From Embiotoca jacksoni (Eukaryota > Chordata > Actinopteri > Embiotocidae), in the NCBI GenBank assembly GCA_022577435.1, contig JAKOON010000085.1, positions 714,475-778,474 of the forward strand: a stretch of 64,000 nucleotides of DNA, in the 5' to 3' direction. The notes under the pieces are model-generated. The model ran no database searches and had not been told where the DNA came from. It saw only the letters and a program-made list of their open reading frames with translations. The position numbers and the translations under genes were made by a program. Position 1 is the first letter of the stretch. Each line of letters starts with the position of its first letter. Shown one piece after another: positions 12,536-21,851 of the stretch.

Positions 12536-13742
12536 CATACACCCTCCCTCATATAAAGACAGTGTTGGTTGCCGTATATCAGATTTCCTGCAGCACTTCA
12601 TTAGCTTCATGATCTTTGCTGCTGCTTCTTTTTCTCTGTTTAAGCTCCTCTTAATGAAACTAAATTAAAAACCTACTGCAGCGCCATAATTGGAGTTTAC
12701 ATTAGCTGTCATTGTAAAATGTGATTCAGAGGAAGCTTCACTCTCTTTTATTAAAATGAGTGGAATAAAACTTCAACCAAGCTTTTATGGGGAACACTCA
12801 GCTCAGCTTTCCTTTTAATTTGAATTTTCGCTGTTAAAAATGTATTTGATGACATTTTTCTCTGCGTCCTGTTTGTTTAGTAGTGTTTACAATATACGAT
12901 CAAATTTCTTTAAAGCTTTTAAATTTTGCTGTCAAAATGTCCACCTTGATGACCGCCACCACAAACTGGATCTGACTCCCTGCAACTTCTTTCTGTTCCC
13001 AGAATGAATCTGATTCATCAGCATCGCTGCTGTAAACGACTGTTTGAACATGAGGTGTCGCTCCTTTCAGTCAGTCTCTCCTCACAACCCTTCACATCTC
13101 TTTTTAGCATTGATATTCATGCTCACACTCGCCGCTGGTGTTTGTTGTGGTGTGCGGCCCCCTGCTGTGGTACTACACAGCTACTGACCCACCAGCAGCG
13201 GTAAGTGGAAGGTAAACAAGCTGCTCGAGGCCTGATGGTAGTCTCGTTATCCAGATTGGAGGGCGAATGAGGAATCTCCACCCCGTCTTTTTCTTCTCTC
13301 ACTGCGTCTGGTATCCTCTCTGCCTCGTAACATCCTCAGTCAACACTGATGTCGAATATTCAGCACGGAGACGGATCAAAGAGCAACTTGGCCCGATGTG
13401 CTCTCTTTTCTTTCATCGCTCGCTCTCTCGCTGTCTCATTTGCTCTGGAGCTGCTTCAGTCGCACTCAGCTGAAGGTTTAATCGGCTGAGGAGGCAGCAA
13501 GCTGAGAGAGGAGAGCTGTGGAAGTGATGCCGAGCAGGAAGTGCACTGGAAGCGTCCACGTCTTTTTAGCAGAATCAAACATCCTGAAAATCCTTTTTTC
13601 CAACACGGTAATTTTCTGTTATTTGCTGCAGTGTGGAGACGGCTGTCATTCAGGAGAACAGCAGCAGGATGAAGTGGACGACATGCAGAGTTCAATACAA
13701 GCAGGACGGCAGTCTGATCCATACCTGCAACCCAACCACCAA
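12536..13742. other. Unique non-coding DNA
   Basis: No gene or repeat recognised. A CGGTAAGT splice-donor-like string occurs at 13199-13206, but there is no convincing exon in front of it. Confidence 0.4.
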
Positions 13743-14350
13743 TAACCTGAATATTAACCTGTAAAACCACCAATAACCTGAATATTAACCTGTAAAATAA
13801 TAACCTGAATATTAACCTGTAAAATAATAACCTGAATATTAACCTGTAAAACAATAACCTGAATATTAACCTGTAAAACAATAACCTGAATATTAACCTG
13901 TAAAATAACAACCTGAATATTAACCTGTAAAATAATAACCTGAATATTAACCTGTAAAATAACAACCTGAATATTAACCTGTAAAACAATAACCTGAATA
14001 TTAACCTGTAAAATAACAACCTGAATATTAACCTGTAAAACCACCAATAACCTGAATATTAACCTGTAAAATAATAACCTGAATATTAACCTGTAAAATA
14101 ACAACCTGAATATTAACCTGTAAAACCACCAATAACCTGAATATTAACCTGTAAAATAATAACCTGAATATTAACCTGTAAAACCAACAATAACCTGAAT
14201 ATTAACCTGTAAAACAATAACCTGAATATTAACCTGTAAAACCAACAATAACCTGAATATTAACCTGTAAAACAATAACCTGAATATTAACCTGTAAAAC
14301 CAACAATAACCTGAATATTAACCTGTAAAACCACTAATAACTTGAATATT
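13743..14350 (+). repeat. 27/31-bp minisatellite, 21 units
   Basis: Twenty-one intact copies of the core AACCTGAATATTAACCTGT joined by one of two linker classes: a short one such as AAAATAAT, AAAACAAT or AAAATAAC (27-bp unit), or a longer one such as AAAACCACCAAT or AAAACCAACAAT (31-bp unit). A 22nd copy at 14335-14357 is decayed. The core barely varies; nearly all variation is in the linker. Because 27 is nine codons, runs of short units read as an open frame on the minus strand (Leu-Phe-Tyr-Arg-Leu-Ile repeats), which is not a gene. Confidence 0.98.
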
Positions 14351-14610
14351 ATTCTTGCATCGGCCCAAAGACGTCGAGAATTAATCACATTCTGAGTCTA
14401 CGTTATTCATGTAATACTGCAGGCTGCATTTGTTTTTGATTTATTTCATGGTTGTGTTTGTTTGTTTGTTTATTTATTGGGTGTTTATTTGCTGCACCTG
14501 CTGGAAGTGTGACTCCGTGCACAGTCCAGACCTGCTGTATTTATAGATCTGCCTGAGGGAGGACGAGCCGGAGAGTAATGATGCGATACAAATGGGACTC
14601 ATCCGAAACT

Positions 14611-14613
<3 letters not shown>
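14351..14613. other. Unique non-coding DNA
   Basis: A TGTT/TTTA-rich stretch at about 14452-14490; otherwise nothing recognised. Confidence 0.4.

Positions 14614-14662
<49 letters not shown>
14614..14662 (+). repeat. CA microsatellite
   Basis: About 24 CA units. A complementary TG array lies 172 bases downstream. Confidence 0.96.
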
Positions 14663-14664
<2 letters not shown>

Positions 14665-14832
14665 GAGCCACACATCCACACAAACACGTTTATGGTATGT
14701 TTTTTATAGATTAAAAGCCTTCGGCAGCCGTTTGCCAAGTTCTGCATCAAGAAAAACAAGATAATCAAATTATACGATGGAACATTAAATTAAAACACTT
14801 TCTAGTGTAATGAGCCTGAATGAGCGTCTGAA

Positions 14833-14834
<2 letters not shown>

Positions 14835-14869
<35 letters not shown>
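14835..14869 (+). repeat. TG microsatellite
   Basis: About 17 TG units, the inverted partner of the CA array at 14614-14662. Confidence 0.95.
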
Positions 14870-14870
<1 letters not shown>

Positions 14871-15359
14871 GGGCTTTCTTTGGGCTCAGATCTACTCGGA
14901 TCATGAGAGGAGCTACAACATGTAAAAGTGTTCGTAGCCTCTGAATTTTGAAAAGTGTGATTTCACTAAATGTTGCAGGTGTTAGTGGAAGACGTTGAGA
15001 TCTCTGGTGTCCAACTGCTCCGATATAAAAAGGTTTCTGCAGAAGTAAGAGTGGTTGTTTCTCCTCTGAAGGATCTGATCGTCTGTCTGCAGGCGGTTGG
15101 TCCTCATATCCATGATCCAGCCGTTTTATTGCCCTCCTGGTAGAAGTTCTGTTTGGCTCACTGTGGAGCTGATTGATCATTTCAGATATAAATGGAGTTC
15201 AACGTAAAGGCAGCGAGCAGTTTAACCGCCTCCTGGTGATCACACGTCATTAAACCCATCGAGGGGGGAAAGAAACAGCTTGAAGAAGATGTGGTTGTTT
15301 CAGTCCGACACAGACGAGTGTGTTTGTCATTTCTGAGCAGCTGTTTGTTTCCAGCTCAG
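14870..15359. other. Unique non-coding DNA
   Basis: Nothing recognised before the 55-bp minisatellite. Confidence 0.4.
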
Positions 15360-15707
15360 TGTGAGAGTCTCTGCTGTGTTTCTGTCCTCTGATCTCTGTG
15401 TGTCTCTGTGGGCGGAGCTCCACCTCTGCTGAAGTTCTGTCCTCTGACCTCTGTGTGTCTCTGTGGGCGGAGCTCCACCTCTGCTGTAGTTCTGTCCTCT
15501 GACCTCTGTGTGTCTCTGTGGGCGGAGCTCCACCTCTGCTGTGTTTCTGTCCTCTGATCTCTGTGTGTCTCTGTGGGCGGAGCTCCACCTCTGCTGTAGT
15601 TCTGTCCTCTGACCTCTGTGTGTCTCTGTGGGCGGAGCTCCACCTCTGCTGTGTTTCTGTCCTCTGATCTCTGTGTGTCTCTGTGGGCGGAGCTCCACCT
15701 CTGCTGC
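15360..15707 (+). repeat. 55-bp minisatellite, six units
   Basis: Six head-to-tail copies with the landmark GTGGGCGGAGCTCCACC; GGCGGAGCTC starts at 15411, 15466, 15521, 15576, 15631 and 15686, exactly 55 bases apart. Two unit types alternate: one has GTGTTTCTG paired with TGATCTC, the other GTAGTTCTG or GAAGTTCTG paired with TGACCTC, in the order A B B A B A. Each unit carries a GGGCGG GC-box-like string, but there is no gene nearby to regulate. The minus strand is open in all three frames only because of the repetition. Confidence 0.97.
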
Positions 15708-16530
15708 ACTGAGCTTCTAAGCTGCTGTGTCCTACTTTTTCTAAATGACTGTAAAAAGGAGATAAGACATGATGAACTGCAGCGAGAGCACCAAATAAAC
15801 CAGAATGAGTTCAGTATTAGACGTGAATTTTAGGTGGTGGGAAAACCTTTCCTGTTTTACTCTTCAAAGTTCATCGATTTAATCCTCTAAATAAAAGATT
15901 CACAGCTGCTTTGCACTCGGTCGGTGTTTTCATGATACATTAAAGTCTGAAACCTGCACTGTTTATCTGTGCAGTTCAATAATTCAAGCATAATTCAAAG
16001 ATGTCAGCAGGTGAACAAACAAGGTGGCGATGGATTACGGCTGCTCATGAATAAACACACCTGCTCACCGAGACCGTCGCGGCGTCATTCAACTGCTTCC
16101 TGCATGAGGTTCTCAGGTTTTATCAGCTTTTAGACTCTTTTTACAGACTCAGATAGCAGGATTAAGGCTTTCTGTAGCTTTTGTCACTTGTTGAAACATA
16201 AGCGTCTCCCAGATGTGAGGACGACTGGTGATTTGTCCTCCAAGCTGCAGAATCAGTGATGATTCATCCCAACAGAAGAGTAACAGTTTGCATACAAACA
16301 CAGCGAAGCGTGGCGGCACCTCGTGAGCCAGATGGTCCCGACAGATCCTCGACGTTACTCACCGAGCGGCAGGCTGTTGTTCTCGTCTTTTACAGGATCA
16401 ATTTTTAGTCTGTCGGAGAACAAAGAAGCAAAAAGCAGAAGATTAAAGAGTGTTTGCTTGCATCCTTAATTCTTGTCTTTCTGTGTAAATCTCAGACTAC
16501 AGGGTGTCTGTTCCTGAATGCAGCACGGTG
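15708..16530. other. Unique non-coding DNA
   Basis: No gene or repeat recognised. Confidence 0.4.
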
Positions 16531-16920
16531 CTGCACATCGAGCCACCAGGTAGGTTTTCTTTGTGTCACTGTGAATTGGTCCCCCAGAGTCAGACTGTCA
16601 ACACCGAGTTCCACCGGGACCTTCGGAGGTTCTGTTCTGGTTCCGACTTCTTTTCTGCTTCTTAGTCTTCAGGTCAGTCTGGGTTTGGTACTTCCTGTTG
16701 GATTTGGAAATGGCTTGCCTCTTGTTATCTGTCTTTGTTTCACTTCCTGTCCTTTGTATGACTGTTGGCCCCGCCCCCTGAGTAGTTTCACCTCTCCCTC
16801 GTTGTCCTTCCCTCCCTGCTGTATTTAGTCTGTGTGCACTTCTTTCGATGTTTTGTTTGGATCTTGTCAGACTTTCTGGTCGAGTCGTTGCTGTACTTTT
16901 GCAGGACTTTTAGAAGTTAG
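16531..16920 (+). mobile_element. Possible decayed retroelement-like repeat
   Basis: The CT-rich plus strand with CACTTCCTGTC, CCCTCCCTGCTGTATTTAG, a CTGTGTGCACTTC segment and a TCTTGTCAGACT tail resembles, from memory, a dispersed teleost repeat with a TGTATTTAG core. The match is loose and no second copy occurs in this window, so this is a weak call. Confidence 0.25.
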
Positions 16921-18097
16921 AAGAAAGATTCAATGTTTAGCCACACGTACCTAAATTTGGAAATAATGGGCTTTCCTGTGGTTCTCTTTGGTCTTCGTAA
17001 CCCTTCCACACTGATGGATTTCAGTCAGCTCCTGGAATCCCTTTTGTTTGTGACCCAGTGTGCTGATTGGTGCTGAGACTGTTAAACCAATTGACTTTTC
17101 CTGCTTCCATATATAACATCCTCCTATAAATGCTGTGTCTTTTCTTTACTCTAGTTGCCTTTGTTTTATGTAAAATTGAAATCATGTCAGGAGGGAGAAA
17201 AAGGTTTCCATGGCATCGTAAACACCCCGAAAACAAAGCATTACATCGGAGTAAAAAAAAACCTCTTCTGTCAGCACTTAAAATACGTCCCCGGAGTTAT
17301 GCAACTTCAGTGCACAGTCAAACTACAACCCACACAGGCTGCAGCTGGATATGAGCTTCACCCACAGGCACAGATAGAAACAGAGCAGAGGCAGGCTGAT
17401 GATGGAGGAGGCTGCAGGATTAGCTCCATTATTTCCGGCTCCTCGGGGGGAAATCGGCACAAACACACCTTCCGTATCTGCTAGCTATAAAACAGCAGAG
17501 CAGACATGATGTCGCCTGACTCCACATGAAACTGACACTTGTTGTGATTCTGATTCAGTCGTTGTTCAGTTCCTGTAACTGCTGCAGGCCGACGACGAGC
17601 TGCAGAGGTTAGTTTGCTGCCGTTTATTTTACATTTGAACTACAGCTGGCCGAGTGAAGACGAAGGCGGTGATGATGGTGTGTCCGCCTGGCTGCTGGGA
17701 CGAGAGGTCGCGGTTTTGTCGAAAGGTTGTCATGGGGACGTTTCCGCCTCCAGTCGCCGAGATACGGCCGAGGACCTGTGAAGGTCGGCGTCTAACGAGG
17801 CTACAAGCATGAAATGTGCCGGGATCACGTGATCACGCGCACCCACGTGACGGTCGGCATGACAGAGCTGTGTGGTAGATGGACGACCTTCTTGTCTGTG
17901 ATGAGATCATTTCCATGATGTTCAGGCTGGTTTCTCTGCTCTGAGGTTCCAGGTCTTTATTCATCACGTTCAACAATTACAAACTGCCAGGATCGACTTA
18001 GCTCAGTTTTACTTCTTGTTTTTTTTAGTTCTCCATCAGGCAGAAGTTGTGGACAGCCCCTGGTTCTATTGGTTCTATTTTTCTAAATGAGCTGATT
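16921..18097. other. Unique non-coding DNA
   Basis: No gene recognised. Two overlapping short open frames at 17130-17484 show no family features. Confidence 0.4.
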
Positions 18098-18236
18098 GAG
18101 CGGCTTGTATTGCAGTCAGGTTTCATTATAGGTGGGTGGGGCATAGTGTGATATTCACCGCGAGCTCCTCCCCCAGTTTGTCCAAATATGGCCACTTCTG
18201 GCTCCAAGATACCAAGGAGGTAGCGGACAGGATGAG
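18098..18236 (+). mobile_element. Family A second-module fragment
   Basis: It contains TGCAGTCAGGTTTC, AGGTGGGTGGGGCATAGTG, CTCCTCCCCCAGTTTGTCC, AAATATGGCCACTTCTGGC and GTAGCGGACAGGATGAGA, the ordered landmarks of the second half of family A. The first half is absent or unrecognisable, apart from a possible ACAGCCCCTGG trace at 18053. Confidence 0.8.
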
Positions 18237-18912
18237 ATTAAATTTTTAATTTCATGAACTTTCTTTTCTTTTCTGAGCAACAGTTCTTCCATGTGGACGG
18301 TTACCATTGATTTCCTCCAGACTCCAGTCCACTCTGCCTCCAGAGGACCTTTCATGCTCCTTTGTTTAGTCCTCCTTAACTTGTGACTCGCAGTAGACGG
18401 AGGCCAAGTGTTGGTGAAGATGAATCATCAGAGTTTCCGTCTGTTTATTATCTGCACAGTTCAGCCGATGTGACGAGGATAATGACGAGCTTCGTCTGAG
18501 CCACTCCGCTGCCGTTTTCGGGAGAATTTGTTTCCTCTCTGCGTCGCGGTGGAGATTCTTGAGCTCGGCCCGGTCTTTCACCTGCCTGATTACCACCTGA
18601 ACTCAGACTCTGCTGTCAGACACTTTCTTTCCATGCAGTAGATCAACTCAGTTACTTCAATCAGCGTCCAACCAGGATGGAAATATCCACCGGCTCATTT
18701 ATGAAGTGGATTCATGCAAATCTTTAAAAACATTTTCAACCTGCATAGACGTGTCTTTGCATCAAAAGCACTGCCCTCGGTATCTCCGCTGAAATTAGAT
18801 GTTAGAGTTCACACAGCGTGCCATCTGAACACTCCGAAAACTTCACTGAACACAATGTTTGGTATTTTATCTAGACACGAACAGCAATGTATTAAATATC
18901 GGTGCTGGTCAT
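18237..18912. other. Unique non-coding DNA
   Basis: No gene or repeat recognised. Confidence 0.4.
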
Positions 18913-18976
18913 ACTTTTTTGATGGACTCCAGCATAAGAGAAGCCCCTAGTGGCCCTCAGTGGTATTAAATGTAAT
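18913..18976 (-). mobile_element. Family A short fragment
   Basis: AGCCCCTAGTGGCCCTCAGT followed by GGTATTAAA is the inner landmark near the first end of family A, read in minus orientation. Only about 60 bases are left. Confidence 0.65.
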
Positions 18977-19580
18977 TGTTGATTTCTTTGTTTTGTTTTA
19001 CAATTCAGTGATTTAAAATCATTCGATCATGCCAGTCTGTCTGTTTGTATGTTTGTCCCTCACATATCTCGACAATCACTCATCCCAATGCAATGCCTCC
19101 TTTTTACTCAGAGGATGAACTCACCGGCCATTGATTGATGAGAGTCAGTAACTCGGCCCTTTTGGCTTCGATGAGGTAACAGTGTGATGGTAAATGTCAG
19201 AGAAATGTCAAAGCCTTCTGGGCTCGGACTGAAAGCGAAGCTCGGGGGTCAGGCAGGAGTCAACTGTCGCTGCGGCACGCCGTCCGTCTCGTTTCTCCAC
19301 CGCGATGTAAAAGGCCAGCGTTCGGACGTTGAGCAGATTCCTGACGGAGACTGAACCATGAATGAAGTTCATTCTGTATCACAGAGGAAAACGTGAGTTT
19401 AAACCAGTGAAACTGGTCGGAGAAAACTTTGAATTAGGATGATGTAAAGGTAGAAGAGAAAATGAACTAGTGTTACATCAAACGTGTGAAACGGCTGCTC
19501 GTACGGTCCAGTTATTTCTCAAATAAAAGAAAACATGATGAAACACACAAAGGAGAATCAAACTGAAAACAAATGCAACT
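18977..19580. other. Mostly unique DNA with possible repeat relic
   Basis: Around 19035-19185 a stretch with GTCTGTCTGTTTGTATG, ATATCTCGACAATCACTC and CAATGCAATGCCTCC resembles a dispersed fish repeat in style, but I cannot align it to another copy in the window. Confidence 0.3.
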
Positions 19581-19702
19581 TCTTTTTTCTGGAGGTCCAT
19601 CTGAAAATAATCCCTCATTCATTAGAAAAGAAGATTCAAGAAGACCTGTTTTGGGGGGCATGCCTGTTTGATTGACAGGCCTGTGGTGCAGTCAGGTTAC
19701 TT
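19581..19702 (+). mobile_element. Family A partial copy (middle segment)
   Basis: The segment runs from TTTTCTGGAGGTCCATCTG through GGGGGGCATGCCTGTTTGAT to TGTGGTGCAGTCAGGT, then stops. It is almost identical to the same interval of the neighbouring full copies. It sits directly before another family A copy with its own 85-bp upstream flank, so two insertions or a duplication met here. Confidence 0.88.
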
Positions 19703-19781
19703 CCTGTTCTGGTAGAAGTAGAAAAGCATTCACGATGGTTTGACTACAATTTACATATTTAATGTATAAGTCTCACAAACT
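19703..19781 (+). repeat. Flank shared with the 48.9-kb locus
   Basis: From ACTTCCTGTTCTGGTAGAAG to CTCACAAACTAAAATATAAA this stretch matches the reverse complement of 48916-49000 with very few differences. Both sit at the same end of a family A copy, whereas other copies have a different flank (CAGACTGTTTCTAAAAG). It is therefore either part of a distinct subfamily or a piece of flanking DNA copied with the element. Confidence 0.85.
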
Positions 19782-20295
19782 AAAATATAAAAGAGTTCGT
19801 AGCTTCAGGTCTGTAAAATGGTTCTGATCCAGAAGTGTCTTCAGCTGCAATACCAGCGAGTGCCACTAGAGGTCGGCTCCAAAAAGCCTCCGGCTCCATA
19901 GACTCCCATTCAACTTCTCTCATCAAATCCAAAGTGAATAAAATGTGTCCATCAGTGATCTCGGTGTTGTTAGCTAAAGTCACTCCTTCTTATTAGTTTT
20001 CTGGAGGTCCATCTGAAAATAATCCCTCATTCATTAGAAAAGAAGATTCAAGAAGACCTGTTTTTGGGGGCGTGTCTGTTTGATTGACAGGCCTGTGGTG
20101 CAGTCACCAATCAGATCGGTCAGATCCACCGCTGGCTCCTCCCCCAGCTCGTCCAAATATGGTCACTTCCTGCTCCAAACCGCTCCGAACTAGCAAAGAT
20201 GGTGACGGACAGAATCTGAACTGGAGGATTCATAATGTTCACAAACCAACGATGACATCACTGATGGTTGATGACATCACTGCTGGTTGATGACC
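19782..20295 (+). mobile_element. Family A element, near-complete young copy
   Basis: It starts AGAGTTCGTAGCTTCAGGTC and ends with repeated GATGACATCACTG. It has both modules but lacks about 45 bases in the middle (the GCTATCGGTGGGCGGGACG segment), so that TGTGGTGCAGTCA joins directly to CCAATCAGATCGG. On the minus strand a stretch of about 65 codons is open (residues TLANNTEITDGH near its start), shared with other young copies; it begins after a stop with GTG, not ATG. I regard it as a non-autonomous element of unknown class. Confidence 0.93.
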
Positions 20296-21290
20296 TCACT
20301 GATGGTTGATGGTTGGTTTCAAATTAAAGGTGCTGTAGGTTAGACTTGTTCCAGCTCCTCCACCAACATCTGGCTGCTAGTTCATGGTCTGCTGGTGAGT
20401 GCTCATCACTGTTGACTGGGAGGTTTGGAGGAGTTTTTACTCGGGGAAAGTTCCTGGACCTTTTGGTGAAGTTAAAAAGAGTCCGTCTCAGTGTGCTCGT
20501 AACTCTCGGTTATGTCGTCCCAGCAGTTTGCAGCTCACCCTTTCACCCCTCAGTGTTTTTTGGCTCTGGATAACGAATGGAAGACATTTGAAAACACTTC
20601 GCCCACATGTGGTGCTAACGGTCCAGCTCCATTCCTGCTGGTGTTGGCGAGCCTCGGAAACGTCTCTGTCACTCCAGAGGGAAGGGCAGGGCGTTGGGTG
20701 AAAAATGGAGGTCATTAATCATCTCGGTGGAGCGAACCGAGTCCGACTGTGAGCGAGGTCGGAGCTGTATATCTGAGCGGAGGCCTTCCTGACCCCGTCC
20801 ACCGCCCTGCGTCGTCCAGTTAGCTTCACACTGGGAGTTTTCCTGAGTGCCGAGGCAGCTGAAACAAACTGAAAGTGAAACCAAACGTGGGAGGAAACAG
20901 AAAATACAGTTTTTAATCCGATACTGAGCACTTTATGAGCTTTTCATGGAGTTTTATTGAGAGCCCTCAGGACGATGGATGGATGTACATATGATTCAGA
21001 GATGTCTGCTCAGAGTCTCTGGAGGTTGTGCTTCTTGTCTGACCTGTGGACTTCAACCGCCTCCGCACTCTCCATCTTTAGTTGAGGAGCTGTTGTCCTT
21101 CTGTTTTTTTTTTATTGACGATCAGTTTGGATGCAGAAAGAGGGAAACTCAGGAGAACACGAAGCCTCCAGGACGACGTAGTAAAGATGTTTTCTGTCAG
21201 CAGCAATGGTTCATCAGTCGTAGACTATTTAAGTCCCTGCAAACTATTGATTGTTCAGAAACTTCTTTATACGGTAAACTTCTACTTTTA
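20296..21290. other. Mostly unique non-coding DNA
   Basis: A GGTGCTGTAGGTTAGA string at 20329 resembles the edge of a dispersed fish repeat, but only weakly. Overlapping short open frames at 20346-20931 show no recognisable product. Confidence 0.4.
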
Positions 21291-21851
21291 AACCACGGAC
21301 TGTTTCTAAAAGAGTTCGTAGCTTCAGGTCTGTAAAATGGTTCCGATCCAGAAGTGTCTTCAGCTGCAATACCAGCGAGTGCCACTAGAGGTCGGCTCCA
21401 AAAAGCCTCCGGCTCCATAGACTCCCATTCAACTTCTCTCATCAAATCCAAAGTGAATAAAATGTGTCCATCAGTTATCTCGGTGTTGTTAGCTAAAGTC
21501 ACTCCTTCTTATTAGTTTTCTGGAGGTCCATCTGAAAATAATCCCTCATTCATTAGAGAAGAAGATTCAAGAAGACCTGTTTTTGGGGGCGTGTCTGTTT
21601 GATTGACAGGCCTGTGGTGCAGTCAGGTAACAGCTATCGGTGGGCGGGACGTAGTATCGTCAGGTTTCCGATCAGATCGGTCAGATCCACCTCTGGCTCC
21701 TCCCCCAGCTCGTCCAAATATGGTCACTTCCTGCTCCAAACCGCTCCGAACTAGCAAAGATGGTGACGGACAGAATCTGAACTGGAGGATTCATAACGTT
21801 CACAAACCAACGATGACATCACTGATGGTTGATGACATCACTCATGGTTGG
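21291..21851 (+). mobile_element. Family A element, full-length reference copy
   Basis: This is one of the two most complete copies, about 561 bp. Landmarks in order: AACCACGGACTGTTTCT, AGTTCGTAGCTTCAGGTC, GTGCCACTAGAGGTCGGC, GACTCCCATTCAACTTC, CACTCCTTCTTATTAG, GGGGGCGTGTCTGTTTGATT, TGTGGTGCAGTCAGG, CTATCGGTGGGCGGGACG, CTCCTCCCCCAGCTCGTCC, AAATATGGTCACTTCCTGC, AAGATGGTGACGGACAG, and two GATGACATCACT blocks. I see no clear terminal inverted repeat or poly-A tail, so class remains open. The minus-strand 65-codon frame is present. Confidence 0.95.

Noticed and set aside
13199..13206. CGGTAAGT, a consensus-like splice donor
   Set aside because: The upstream open stretch is short and unlike any exon I know; such strings occur by chance every few kilobases.
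13456..14104. Minus-strand frames with Leu-Phe-Tyr-Arg-Leu-Ile repeats
   Set aside because: The 27-bp unit is nine codons, so a minisatellite gives a repeating frame. It breaks where 31-bp units occur.
15250..15709. Three overlapping minus-strand frames rich in Arg, His and Thr
   Set aside because: The 55-bp unit shifts frame each copy, so all three frames show the same peptides in rotation. This is a minisatellite.
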